NCBI GenBank assembly: GCA_004321905.1 | Contig: SCQF01000023.1 | Span: 124,001 to 188,000 of the forward strand | Direction of reading: 5' to 3' | DNA from: Verrucomicrobiota bacterium | GTDB taxonomy: Bacteria > Verrucomicrobiota > Kiritimatiellia > CAIQIC01 | DNA length: 64,000 bases | Part shown: positions 1-8,631 of the stretch, piece after piece | How positions within the stretch are numbered: position 1 is the stretch's first letter | Layout: the number at the start of each line of letters is the position of its first letter | The notes under the pieces: model-generated | Seen by the model: the letters and a program-made list of their open reading frames with translations, nothing else | What the model was told of the DNA's origin: nothing | Database searches by the model: none | Program-made: the position numbers and the translations under genes

Positions 1-402
1 GCGGCATCGCCCGCCCCGCCAACCAACCAGCGCCTTCTGTTGGTTGAGGATGAAGATAGCGTACGCAATCTTGCCAGCCGCATTCTGCGCGCGCGCGGCT
101 ACCAGGTCACCGCCACCCGTAACCTGGCCGAAGCCAAAATCGCGTGGGAGAATGAAGCGGGACAATTCGACCTGATCTTCAGCGCTGTGGTGTTGCCGGA
201 TGGTAACGGGCTGGAGCTTGTCGAAAACTTGCTGCAACGCCAGCCGACCCTCCGCATCATCATGGCCAGCGGCTATACCGACGAGCGTTCCCGCTGGTCA
301 ACCATCCAAGCGCGCGGCTTCCGCTTTCTCCCCAAGCCCTACCCCGTAGCCACGCTATTGCGGACCATTCAGGAAATTTTCGCCGCACCGCCCCCCGCGT
401 AG
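1..402 (+). CDS. Response-regulator receiver domain, C-terminal part (5' end outside window)
   Basis: The reading frame is open to the left edge, so this is the C-terminal end of a larger protein, probably a hybrid sensor kinase. After a Pro/Ala linker it shows a CheY-like receiver: the acidic pocket (LLLVEDEDS), the LPDGNGLEL turn and the conserved lysine (FLPKPYP). The usual phospho-acceptor aspartate before VVLP is alanine (FSAVVLP, codon GCT), so canonical phosphorylation is not expected. It may be a pseudo-receiver that signals by binding. The domain call is firm; the whole-protein identity is not visible. Confidence 0.8.
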   Translation, partial: AASPAPPTNQRLLLVEDEDSVRNLASRILRARGYQVTATRNLAEAKIAWENEAGQFDLIFSAVVLPDGNGLELVENLLQRQPTLRIIMASGYTDERSRWSTIQARGFRFLPKPYPVATLLRTIQEIFAAPPPA

Positions 403-425
403 CCGGGACCGCTGATCCCGGCGCA
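400..425. terminator. CCGGGAtC-GCT-GATCCCGG palindrome, terminator-like
   Basis: An inverted repeat (CCGGGACC / GATCCCGG around GCT) begins in the stop codon of the receiver gene. A near-identical palindrome recurs at 47909-47937, so it is a dispersed repeat that may double as a terminator. No T-run follows. Confidence 0.5.
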
Positions 426-430
426 ACCAT

Positions 431-476
431 TTCCAAGCCTTGGAAAATCGGCAAAAAACTCTTCCAACCCTTGGAA
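431..476. repeat. Paired TTCCAA-N3-TTGGAA palindromes
   Basis: Two perfect 15-bp palindromes (TTCCAAGCCTTGGAA, TTCCAACCCTTGGAA) start 31 bp apart just upstream of panD. They are members of the dispersed paired-palindrome family described in the findings. Confidence 0.9.
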
Positions 477-497
477 AAATCGTTCAGGATGCGCCCC

Positions 498-857
498 ATG
501 CAACACGTTATGCTTAAGTCGAAAATTCACCGGGCCACCCTCACCGGCGTCGAGCCGGACTATGAAGGCAGCATCACGCTCGACCGCGCGCTGATGGATC
601 GCGCCGGTATTTTGCCCTTTGAGCAGGTCCACGTCCTCAACCTCAACAATGCCGCGCGGCTCGTCACCTACGCCATCGAAGCGCCCGCCGGCTCCGGCAC
701 GGTGATGCTCAACGGCCCGGCCGCCCGCCTCGGTTTGAAGGGCGATATCGTAGTGATCTTGAGCTACGCCCTACTCTCCGATGCCGAAGTGGCCCGGCAC
801 AAACCCACCGTGATTCTCGTGGACGCCCACAACAAACCGCGGGCGAAAAAAGGATGA
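498..857 (+). CDS. panD: Aspartate 1-decarboxylase precursor (PanD)
   Basis: PanD decarboxylates L-aspartate to beta-alanine for pantothenate and CoA synthesis in the cytosol. The 119-residue protein has the family start MQHVMLKSKIHRATLT. It keeps the self-cleavage site Gly24-Ser25 (EPDYEGSITLD), which yields the pyruvoyl cofactor. The start was chosen by family alignment; an in-frame ATG three codons upstream (489) is possible. It sits directly after a palindrome pair and seven bases ahead of the esterase gene, with which it is probably co-transcribed. Confidence 0.95.
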   Translation: MQHVMLKSKIHRATLTGVEPDYEGSITLDRALMDRAGILPFEQVHVLNLNNAARLVTYAIEAPAGSGTVMLNGPAARLGLKGDIVVILSYALLSDAEVARHKPTVILVDAHNKPRAKKG

Positions 858-864
858 AGTAGGA

Positions 865-1656
865 ATGCAGCAGGCAAAAAACAAAATTTGCCTGTATTTT
901 CTTACGCTTATATTTTTCCTTTTGCCTGGTTTTGCTGCCGAATTAGAGCACCGTACGTGGACGATTGATGGTGTTGCACGCGAAGCGCTGATCTATGCCC
1001 CACCCCAAGCGCAATTGAGCGCGACGCCCGTTGTCTTCGCGCTTCATGGGCACGGCGGCGGCATGCGCCAAGCGGCAAACAGTTTCGGCTATCACAAGCA
1101 ATGGCCGGAAGCCATGGTCATCTATCCGCAAGGCCTCAAAACACCGGGCCGATTGACCGACCTCGAAGGCAAGAAAGCCGGCTGGCAACGCGAAGTCGGC
1201 GATCAAAATGATCGTGATTTGAAGTTTTTCGACGCGATGTTGGTAGGCTTGAAGAAGGATTATCGCGTGGACGAAAAGCGGATCTACGCCACCGGCCATT
1301 CCAACGGCGGGGCGTTCACCTACCTGCTTTGGGCCACGCGCGGTGACGTGTTTGCCGCCTTCGCTCCATCCGGCGCAGCTTCCACGCTGATCACAAAGTT
1401 CAAACCCAAGTCCGTTTTGCATGTCGCCGGCGAAAACGATCTGCTCGTCAAGTTCGCCTGGCAAAAGGCGACGATAGACGCGTTGCGGAGGCTCAACCAG
1501 TGCGACGAGGGCCAGGCGCAGGCGAAGTATTGCACACTTTATCCCTCCAAGATCGGCGCGCCCGTCGTGACCTATATCCACCCCGGTGGCCACCAATTCC
1601 CAAAGGAAGCCCCGGCCCTCATTGTGAAGTTCTTCAAGGAACACGCGCTGCCATAA
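865..1656 (+). CDS. Secreted alpha/beta-hydrolase, PHB-depolymerase/feruloyl-esterase-like (LpqC type)
   Basis: An N-terminal hydrophobic segment (about residues 8-24, ending GFAAE) is a signal peptide, so the product is exported. The fold signatures are the oxyanion motif HGHGGG, the nucleophile elbow GHSNGG (Ser), an aspartate in AGENDLLV and a histidine in HPGGHQFP. This is the triad arrangement of the polyhydroxybutyrate-depolymerase/feruloyl-esterase family. At 263 residues it has the catalytic domain only, with no binding module. The AGGA just before the ATG is a plausible ribosome-binding site. The natural ester substrate is unknown; plant-polymer esters would fit the polysaccharide-degrading context. 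Confidence 0.8.
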   Translation: MQQAKNKICLYFLTLIFFLLPGFAAELEHRTWTIDGVAREALIYAPPQAQLSATPVVFALHGHGGGMRQAANSFGYHKQWPEAMVIYPQGLKTPGRLTDLEGKKAGWQREVGDQNDRDLKFFDAMLVGLKKDYRVDEKRIYATGHSNGGAFTYLLWATRGDVFAAFAPSGAASTLITKFKPKSVLHVAGENDLLVKFAWQKATIDALRRLNQCDEGQAQAKYCTLYPSKIGAPVVTYIHPGGHQFPKEAPALIVKFFKEHALP

Positions 1657-1720
1657 AAGTAGCCATCCCGCGCTGTCGGGGGAGTTTTACCTGCCTCAAG
1701 CTTCCTGAAATCGCGTGATA

Positions 1721-2474
<754 letters not shown>

Positions 2475-2609
2475 AGTAGATATCTAACACATTCAATATG
2501 TGTGGGCCAGCCCACCGTTAGCGCGAACCCCAACCTTGATTCTATTGTCAAAGACCAAAGTTTTCCGATGTGATACTTCGCCAGTACATGGCGCAAATGA
2601 TTTTCATAG
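2475..2609 (-). promoter_or_regulatory. Probable CRISPR leader
   Basis: This AT-richer stretch between the array and the end of cas2 lies where type I-C leaders sit, next to the repeat end that would receive new spacers. Assignment is by position and base composition; no specific promoter boxes are certain. Confidence 0.6.
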
Positions 2610-2656
2610 CTCCGCGAACCTCCCGGTCTTCTCATGATAGCTAGAGGTTCGCGGAG
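2610..2656 (-). terminator. 13-bp inverted repeat after cas2
   Basis: CTCCGCGAACCTC at 2610-2622 and its exact complement GAGGTTCGCGGAG at 2644-2656 enclose a 21-nt loop four bases past the cas2 stop. It can fold into a strong hairpin that would separate cas mRNA from the leader. There is no following T-run, so an intrinsic terminator is only probable. Confidence 0.6.
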
Positions 2657-2659
2657 GTA

Positions 2660-2950
2660 TCAAACCAGCAACGGACCTTCCAAATTCACCGCAGGCTTGG
2701 CACCCCTATGCTCTACCCGGCGCTGCCAATTTGAACCGAGAAAATAAAACCGCAAACTGTCTTGTTCCGGATCAAAGGTTGCTTCCAATCGCGCCCGCAA
2801 CTCGGTCCACTGAGCCGGATCCACATTGCACTCAAAAACAGAATTTTGTACACGCTGACCATAATCAAGACAGGCCTTGGCAACACGCCGCAACCGCGTC
2901 CGACCGGCGCGATCTATTGTACTTACGTCGTAACTGACCAGAACCATCAT
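2660..2950 (-). CDS. cas2: CRISPR adaptation endoribonuclease/scaffold Cas2
   Basis: Cas2 forms the dimer that holds Cas1 together in the spacer-integration complex. The 96-residue ferredoxin-like protein begins MMVLVSYDVST, with the conserved early aspartate (YDVS), and has the VFECNVD and LRFYFLG strands typical of the family. A start one codon later (2947) is equally possible. It is the last gene of the cas operon. The 49-bp gap to cas1 carries short tandem words of the GCAATCCGCAATC kind that also occur elsewhere in this operon. Confidence 0.95.
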   Translation of the reverse strand: MMVLVSYDVSTIDRAGRTRLRRVAKACLDYGQRVQNSVFECNVDPAQWTELRARLEATFDPEQDSLRFYFLGSNWQRRVEHRGAKPAVNLEGPLLV

Positions 2951-2999
2951 AATAATTGCCGATTGAAGATTGCGGATTGCCGATTTGTAGAAATTGGCG

Positions 3000-4031
3000 T
3001 CATTTCCAGATGAAGGGGGGATAGCCGTCGAGATCGCCACGGATGTGCCGGGCGAGCAGCAGCGCCTGCACATGGAACAGCAGGCCGATGGATACGGACT
3101 CGCCCAGAAACGGATGCTGAATCTCTTCCTGCTTGCGCTTCTGATAGGCCACCAACAATTCCTTGCGCGCGGAATCACTCATCGTCACCGCGCCAGATTC
3201 CGAGGTTTGGAAGTCTTTCCCCTGAACCTGTCGCAAATTCACCAGAGAGAGTGCCAGCCGGTCGGCCAGAAAGGGTCGGAATTCCTCGATCAAATCCAAC
3301 GCCAGACTCGGCCGTCCCGGACGCTCGGCGTGCAGAAAGCCGACCTGCGGGTCCAAGCCCACCCCTTCCAGCGCGGCCGAGGCATCATGCACAAGCAGGG
3401 TGTAAAGGAAGGATAGCAGCGCATTGATGTTGTCGAGCGGCGGACGGCGGCTACGGGCATGGAAGTGAAAGGCCTCCTTCTGAGTGGTGATTAAGCGGTC
3501 AAAGACACCGAAGTAGGTGTTGGCCGCGTCACCTTCTTTGCCGCGCAGGCTATCCACCTCCGTTACGTTGTTCAACTCTTGCAATAAGTGGCTCATTCGT
3601 CGGGTTGCGATCTCCAACTCGCCTTGTCCGTCTTTCTCCGCGTGGTCACGTTGTGCGCGTTGGAGTACCGTGCGTGCGTTAGCCACCTTGCCGGCGACGA
3701 CAGCGCGGGCAATGGCTGCGGCCCGTCCGGGGTCGTCGCTCAAGCGGTATTGTGCGCGCCGCAGCATCACGTTGCCACAGACGGGGCCCTGCACACGTGC
3801 CAGAAAGCGGCCATACTCCGTCAGAAAGCTGATGAGCACGCCGCGCTCGCCGCACAGTCCCATGAGCGGTTGGCTACAGGCCACCTGGCCGAAGCAGACG
3901 ATGCCACCCAGTCCGTGGATCGGCACGCGCAACTTGGTTTCTTGCCCCACCCTGACAAGCACGGCTTCACCCTCGTGGCACAGATAGGCGCCTTGTGTGG
4001 AAACGAACAGCGTGTTGAGCAGTTTTTTCAT
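3000..4031 (-). CDS. cas1: CRISPR integrase Cas1 (type I-C)
   Basis: Cas1 is the metal-dependent integrase that inserts spacers at the leader end of the array. At 343 residues it has full family length. The metal ligands appear in order: glutamate in LRGKEGDAA, histidine in VGFLHAERPGRPSL, and the following acidic segment ALDLIEEFRP. The start (MKKLLNTLFVSTQGAYL) matches I-C homologues. Its ATG overlaps the stop of the upstream four-helix-bundle gene by 4 nt, implying translational coupling to that unusual neighbour. Confidence 0.97.
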   Translation of the reverse strand: MKKLLNTLFVSTQGAYLCHEGEAVLVRVGQETKLRVPIHGLGGIVCFGQVACSQPLMGLCGERGVLISFLTEYGRFLARVQGPVCGNVMLRRAQYRLSDDPGRAAAIARAVVAGKVANARTVLQRAQRDHAEKDGQGELEIATRRMSHLLQELNNVTEVDSLRGKEGDAANTYFGVFDRLITTQKEAFHFHARSRRPPLDNINALLSFLYTLLVHDASAALEGVGLDPQVGFLHAERPGRPSLALDLIEEFRPFLADRLALSLVNLRQVQGKDFQTSESGAVTMSDSARKELLVAYQKRKQEEIQHPFLGESVSIGLLFHVQALLLARHIRGDLDGYPPFIWK

Positions 4032-4528
4032 TTCGCCTCCCGCCGTTGACGCAAGCGTTCTTCCTGTTCCCGCCGCAGCTTGGCCATGAAATCATCGGCC
4101 CGCTGTTGCTGTTCCTGCCGCTGGCGGTCCTTCTCCGTGAAGCGCCGCTGCCCCGGCATATCCGATTCCTTGAGCTGTTTGAGCCAGCCGGCCAGTTGGC
4201 GGGAGATGGATTCCGCCGTCTGGAACACATCTGTAATCTGTGATTTGTAATTATTGAATTCCTCCATCCGCAACAAAACATGACAGACCGAGCGCACTTC
4301 GCCGGCCGATCCACGCGCGTAGTAAAGGAATGCGATCAACTCCGCTGTCGAACCGCGCTCAAAGCCCTCGGCGATGTTGTTGGGCACCGATAGCGCCGCG
4401 CGCTGTATCTGGTTGGCGAGGTCACCTTGGCCGTGAAACACCGTGTGGGCGGTCAGCCGAAACACGCGGGTGGTCAATTCAATGCCGGCCTGCCAGACGG
4501 GAATATCTTCAAAGCGTTCGTAAGTCAT
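4028..4528 (-). CDS. Four-helix-bundle protein (S23/IVP-like) inside the cas operon
   Basis: Residues 1-120 match the four-helix-bundle family first known from 23S rRNA intervening sequences. They carry the signature NQIQRAALSVPNNIAEGFERGS followed by FLYYARGSAGEVRS, here broken into its two parts. Family members are usually about 120 residues; this one adds a charged Arg/Gln/Glu coiled-coil-like tail (about 125-166). Stop and start codons overlap cas4 upstream and cas1 downstream by 4 nt on both sides, so it is translated as part of the adaptation module. It is not a known Cas protein. The bundle resembles Avd of diversity-generating retroelements, which binds nucleic acid, but a role in spacer acquisition is only a hypothesis; a hitchhiking insertion is the alternative. 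Confidence 0.85.
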   Translation of the reverse strand: MTYERFEDIPVWQAGIELTTRVFRLTAHTVFHGQGDLANQIQRAALSVPNNIAEGFERGSTAELIAFLYYARGSAGEVRSVCHVLLRMEEFNNYKSQITDVFQTAESISRQLAGWLKQLKESDMPGQRRFTEKDRQRQEQQQRADDFMAKLRREQEERLRQRREAK

Positions 4529-4558
4529 AGGCCCTCCTGAGCATCACAGATTACAGAT
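4229..4558. repeat. 16-bp perfect inverted repeats ATCTGTAATCTGTGAT
   Basis: One copy (4229-4244) lies within the four-helix-bundle gene and its exact complement (4543-4558) in the last codons of cas4, enclosing the promoter-proximal half of the four-helix-bundle gene. Related GCAATCCGCAATC words lie in the cas1-cas2 gap. Confidence 0.75.
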
Positions 4559-5166
4559 TGCAGATAGTCGCGCGCCGATTTGCCACGCGCCGCTGTCTCC
4601 GGTAGACAGAGATGCAGCAGCGAGCAGTTGTCGCACTTCGGCCCATAGACGGCGGACGGCGTCGCGCCCGTCTCGATCAGTTCATGTAGGCGCGTGGCCG
4701 TCTGCTCCGTCAGCGCGCGTAGCGGCGCATCAAGATCCACGTCCAGCCGCCGACGCGTCGTACCATAGAAGAGCGCGCCCGCCGGAATGGCTTGGTTCAG
4801 CATTTCCTCCAGGCACATCGCCTGCGCGCACAGTTGGACGCGGTCGGTGTCGTCGGGTTTTGGCTTCCCGCGCTTAAATTCCACTGGGAATGGTAGCCAC
4901 GCCGCGCCCTGGCGATGGAACTCCACCACATCGGCGACACCGATCAAGCCCAGTTGCAACGAGCGCAGCCGCAGGGCACGGGCAATACGCACATCGCCGC
5001 GCGTTTCGTCGCCCGCCTCGTGTACCCGCTCGTGCAGTACGCGCCCTTCAGCCGTCAGCCGGTTCTCATCCCACACCTGCTCAATGTGAATCAACGCGCA
5101 CTGCCGTTCACAGAACAGCAGATGCTGCAATGCGGACAGCGGCAAAAGTTCGTCTTCGGTGTACAT
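4525..5166 (-). CDS. cas4: CRISPR-associated exonuclease Cas4
   Basis: Cas4 trims prespacers and checks PAMs during adaptation. The 213-residue RecB-type nuclease has the iron-sulfur cysteines split as in the family: FCERQC near residue 19 and CDNCSLLHLC near the C-terminus. The nuclease core appears in GVADVVEF (Asp), VEFKRGKP (Glu, Lys) and the QLCAQAMCLEE helix. The C-terminal residues DYLQSVICDA are encoded by an ATCTGCAATCTGTAATC-type repeat and look like a repeat-derived extension. It follows a palindrome pair in the only sizeable gap of the cas operon. Confidence 0.95.
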   Translation of the reverse strand: MYTEDELLPLSALQHLLFCERQCALIHIEQVWDENRLTAEGRVLHERVHEAGDETRGDVRIARALRLRSLQLGLIGVADVVEFHRQGAAWLPFPVEFKRGKPKPDDTDRVQLCAQAMCLEEMLNQAIPAGALFYGTTRRRLDVDLDAPLRALTEQTATRLHELIETGATPSAVYGPKCDNCSLLHLCLPETAARGKSARDYLQSVICDAQEGL

Positions 5167-5173
5167 CGTGTTT

Positions 5174-5220
5174 TTCCAATGCTTGGAAATTCAAGTACAG
5201 AGTTTTTCCAAGGTTTGGAA
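5174..5220. repeat. Paired palindromes between cas7 and cas4
   Basis: TTCCAATGCTTGGAA and TTCCAAGGTTTGGAA start 32 bp apart in the 72-bp gap separating the interference genes (cas3-5-8-7) from the adaptation genes (cas4 onward). They could form hairpins that alter downstream expression. Confidence 0.9.
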
Positions 5221-5238
5221 ACCATGCCCACCGCCGGC

Positions 5239-6141
5239 TCAACCGTTCACCGGCACTTCCCAAAGAACCTGCGTGCAGGGCAATTCTTTCCCATCCAGTG
5301 TGACCCGATAATCGCTGAAAGCGCGCGGCGGCTTGGTGGTATCCACCCGCTCCACCTTTACGTGCTCGAACAGCACATGTGCCGGCGCGTTGCCGAGCGC
5401 GGTATCGTGCTTGAATACGATGAGCTTGCGCGTCGCCATCAGACCGCGCGCGGCGGAACGGTCATGCTCGAACATATTCACGAGTGCCTCCCAGAACAAC
5501 TTCAAATCGTCCTCGCTGAACTTGGTCTGCACCGCCAAATGCGCCGAGACAAAACCGTGTGCCACATAGACGCCGTAAGGAACCGTATTCTTGCGGCCCA
5601 TCTCTGTCTCCTTCGTCTTGGCGTCATCTTCGCTGGTTACAGCCAGTCGGGTAATGCAATGTTCCAGAGAGACAATCGGGTCAACTGAACGGCCAAACGT
5701 CATCTGCACCGGCCCTCTGACCTGACCGGCATTCGCCCCCGTCGAGAGAACAGCGCCGAAGGTGCGAATGTCGTAAAACAGTTCACACATCTTGCCCCGG
5801 GCAGCTGCGATTTGTGCGCGGCGTTCTTGGCCCTTGTCCTTCTTCTCCTCGGCCTTCTTGGCGGCTTCCGGATCTAGCCCGGCAGCTTTGTAACCCTCAT
5901 CAATCTTCACATTCAGTATGGCTCGTTCTTTGACGAAGATGTCGTAGCCCGGCTCGTCCGTCTTCGTGAGCGTCGCGTAATTCCGCACCTTGCGTTTGAG
6001 GCACACGTCGGTGACAAGGCCGCAACCGGTTTCCGCATCCACGCGCGGCAGGTTGCCGGCATCGGGGTCGCCGTTGGGGTTGCCGTCCTGCACGTCGAAA
6101 ATCAGGACGAAGTCGTAACGGTTTTTGATTGGGTTGCTCAT
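5239..6141 (-). CDS. cas7c: Type I-C Cascade backbone protein Cas7 (Csd2)
   Basis: Cas7 polymerises along the crRNA to form the backbone of the I-C Cascade. The 300-residue protein opens with the family motif [20 protein letters not shown] and shows GFVSAHLAV and [10 protein letters not shown]. These are hallmark Csd2 segments of the RAMP fold. Length is normal. It lies 40 bp after cas8c and is followed by the palindrome pair, so it is the last interference gene in the operon. Confidence 0.95.
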   Translation of the reverse strand: MSNPIKNRYDFVLIFDVQDGNPNGDPDAGNLPRVDAETGCGLVTDVCLKRKVRNYATLTKTDEPGYDIFVKERAILNVKIDEGYKAAGLDPEAAKKAEEKKDKGQERRAQIAAARGKMCELFYDIRTFGAVLSTGANAGQVRGPVQMTFGRSVDPIVSLEHCITRLAVTSEDDAKTKETEMGRKNTVPYGVYVAHGFVSAHLAVQTKFSEDDLKLFWEALVNMFEHDRSAARGLMATRKLIVFKHDTALGNAPAHVLFEHVKVERVDTTKPPRAFSDYRVTLDGKELPCTQVLWEVPVNG

Positions 6142-6181
6142 TGTGCTGTCTCCTTTTCTTGTTTATTGTCGGTTTTCTTGG

Positions 6182-7909
6182 TTAGAAATCCTGCATCTGG
6201 TGATAGTAGCCAATGGCGAAACGGCCTTGGTCGTCGAGCGTCAGATGCGGCGGAAAATCGCTGATGCCGCAGATGATTTCACCCAGCAATTTCTCGAAGG
6301 TGACGCGCCGTCCTGCACTTTCGAGCTTCGCGAGGTGATGGTTTTTCAACCGCATGAGGTTGCCGAACACCGTCACCGGCGTGCTCGAAGCCGCGCCATA
6401 GAACTTGTCGCGGATGGTCGCGTTGATGCCCGGACTGGCTTCCTGCTGGATCTTTTCCAACGTGGCGAACAGACGGCCCAGACGATAGCCGACATTCATA
6501 TTGTTTAGATCGAGACTCACTTTCATTTCCTCCTGTTTTTGTGGGTTGTTGAATCGCAACGAACGATTGAGACAAGCTTTGATTAACGCGACACGAGAAT
6601 AGATGACTTCATGCTCTGCGCGCATGCGACGTATTGCAGCCTGCAAGAGTGACTGCGGATACGGCAATCCCTCCAGAATCGCGCGCATGGTGTCGCCGGC
6701 CACATTCGGCGGAATGTTTTCCGACTTCCCTTGTACCGCGGTCGCAACCAGCAGCCTAAAAAGTGAAAGTGTGTCACGGTCGCGCGGACCGTGAACGATC
6801 TTGACGTCTTCAAAATGCTGGCAGAACCGCGTCGCCATGTTCGCGATGGTGTCCACAATCCAGAAACGGACGGCTATGCGGGAGGCATTCGGCGCGAGAC
6901 CCAACACATAGAACCTGATCCCGGCATCCTCGGCGGCGAGCGCGCCGGTTTGGACCGATTTGAATAGGCTTTCGACCGCCCGCGTGCTCCGGTCGGGATC
7001 GTCCTTCGGTGGCTCACCAAAAAAATCGAGCACCTCGCTCTCGAACTTGGTCTCTCGCGACGACCAGAAAACGGTGGACGCATCGCCGACCTGCATCCGT
7101 TGCTTGGAATCCTTGCCGAGGAGATGATTCAGCGCCGTGGTGTAGGCAGACGCGGCAGACTTGCTGATAGGCGAGTTAAATGCCTGCTGTTTTCCGTACG
7201 AAGCAAAAGCCGGAGTTGCGCCTGCGTTCGATCCGCCCTCGTTCTTGTTGTTAACCGAAACGATATTCGCACCCATTGTCTGTGCGCCCCAGACACCTTT
7301 GATCGGCGGTTCAAGACGCGTGATCTCTCCGGTTGCGCCGGTAATCAGACATAAAGCTCGCACGCCGGTGTCGGATGCCTCGCGTTGTGCTTCAACTGCC
7401 GACTTCACACATGCGTCGTCGAGCACGGCACCCACTGTTTCCAGTGACAAAGCCAACGGCTGATTAGTCGTCAGCACTTCGGGCCACAAAGAATCACGCA
7501 CGACGGCTTCAGAATGATCGCGGGCGACGAATTTCTTTGCAGCCGCAAATGCAGGGCCGTCGCCCTGCAAAGCATTGATCCGATCTTGAAAACATTTGTG
7601 CTGCTTTTTAACCCGCTCGACATCCGGGTTCGGTTTCATTTTGGTTGGAACCGGAATACCCAAGAGGTATTCGATGTTTTCCCATAGCAAATTCGCCTTG
7701 ATGCCGTTCCCTTTTTTCTCACCAAGAGCGGGGACGAGAAATTGCCTGAAGGATTTCGTCTTGCCGCTGCCCTCCTGCGTGGGCTCAAAACGAAGAAACT
7801 CTCCCTCGTGATTGATCACGATAAGAAAAGGGAAACCGCGTCTCTCCCAACCATCCGGGGCCAAATCAGGCTTCCGGTCGTAATACTCCTTGAGCGCTTG
7901 CAGGATCAT
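6182..7909 (-). CDS. cas8c: Type I-C Cascade large subunit Cas8c (Csd1)
   Basis: Cas8c is the large subunit that recognises the PAM and triggers R-loop formation; in I-C an internal start can also give Cas11c. The 575-residue product begins MILQALKEYYDRKPDL and has the Csd1-typical stretches CLITGATGEITRLEPPIKGV, SFNSPIS-like AFNSPISKSA, and VQTGALAAEDAGIRFYVLGL. Its ATG overlaps the cas5c stop by 4 nt. No insertion or truncation is evident. Confidence 0.95.
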   Translation of the reverse strand: MILQALKEYYDRKPDLAPDGWERRGFPFLIVINHEGEFLRFEPTQEGSGKTKSFRQFLVPALGEKKGNGIKANLLWENIEYLLGIPVPTKMKPNPDVERVKKQHKCFQDRINALQGDGPAFAAAKKFVARDHSEAVVRDSLWPEVLTTNQPLALSLETVGAVLDDACVKSAVEAQREASDTGVRALCLITGATGEITRLEPPIKGVWGAQTMGANIVSVNNKNEGGSNAGATPAFASYGKQQAFNSPISKSAASAYTTALNHLLGKDSKQRMQVGDASTVFWSSRETKFESEVLDFFGEPPKDDPDRSTRAVESLFKSVQTGALAAEDAGIRFYVLGLAPNASRIAVRFWIVDTIANMATRFCQHFEDVKIVHGPRDRDTLSLFRLLVATAVQGKSENIPPNVAGDTMRAILEGLPYPQSLLQAAIRRMRAEHEVIYSRVALIKACLNRSLRFNNPQKQEEMKVSLDLNNMNVGYRLGRLFATLEKIQQEASPGINATIRDKFYGAASSTPVTVFGNLMRLKNHHLAKLESAGRRVTFEKLLGEIICGISDFPPHLTLDDQGRFAIGYYHQMQDF

Positions 7910-8616
7910 GTGCGCACCTCCACGGCGTTGCGGTTGGTGAGGATAACACCGTTGGTCATCTCGGCGCGGAAGAATTCCGGTTTGATGTTGGCGGGATCAG
8001 TGTAGTCGAGATCGTAGAGCATCCAGCCGAGGTCGCGCGTTTCGGCAATCGGCGTTGATGGCTCCGCGCGCGTGTCAACGAGCCGGAAGGCGGCGGCGAA
8101 TTCACGGCAACCGAGATAGGGTTGGTTGAAACACTGGCCTTTTTTCGCACGACGCTCGAACATCGCGGCGTACTTGGCTTCCGTCTCGTCGGGCCGGACA
8201 TCCGGCTGCTGCAACGCGACGGCTTCCGCGGAATCCGTCAGCCATTCTGGCACGGGATTGCTGACTTTGCCACGCTGGTCGGGTGGGATGAACCCGAACT
8301 CGGCGTAGAGGCGATACTTCACGTCGCGTAGGAAAAGCCCGGCGCGTTGCTGACGGTCATCCTCGATGAAGATACCTGCCGAGCGCGGCGAGGCGACCTT
8401 GCCGACCTCGTTACGGCGGACAGAAATCCAGCGGACAGGCGCGAGCACTTCGATTTTCTTCACGCGCCAACGGATCGCCGGCTTCCACAGGATGGCTTCA
8501 AAAATGGCGCGCGCGGCGGAGGGTGTGATCACGTCATAGCTGACGCGCTCAACCTTCATCTCCGGACGCGTAAAGCACGCATAGGGACCGCTAACCTCCA
8601 AGCAGAATCCTTTCAT
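7906..8616 (-). CDS. cas5c: Type I-C pre-crRNA endoribonuclease Cas5c (Cas5d)
   Basis: In subtype I-C, which has no Cas6, Cas5c cuts the repeat hairpin of the pre-crRNA and stays bound to the 5' handle. The 236-residue protein has the family start GFCLEVSGPYACFTRPEMK, the ERVSYDVITPSAARAI helix with the candidate catalytic tyrosine, and the LRDVKYRLYAEF strand. The locus contains no cas6, consistent with this role. It is preceded by cas3 (15-bp gap) and coupled to cas8c. Confidence 0.94.
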   Translation of the reverse strand: MKGFCLEVSGPYACFTRPEMKVERVSYDVITPSAARAIFEAILWKPAIRWRVKKIEVLAPVRWISVRRNEVGKVASPRSAGIFIEDDRQQRAGLFLRDVKYRLYAEFGFIPPDQRGKVSNPVPEWLTDSAEAVALQQPDVRPDETEAKYAAMFERRAKKGQCFNQPYLGCREFAAAFRLVDTRAEPSTPIAETRDLGWMLYDLDYTDPANIKPEFFRAEMTNGVILTNRNAVEVRT

Positions 8617-8631
8617 TACTCCCTCCCATCT

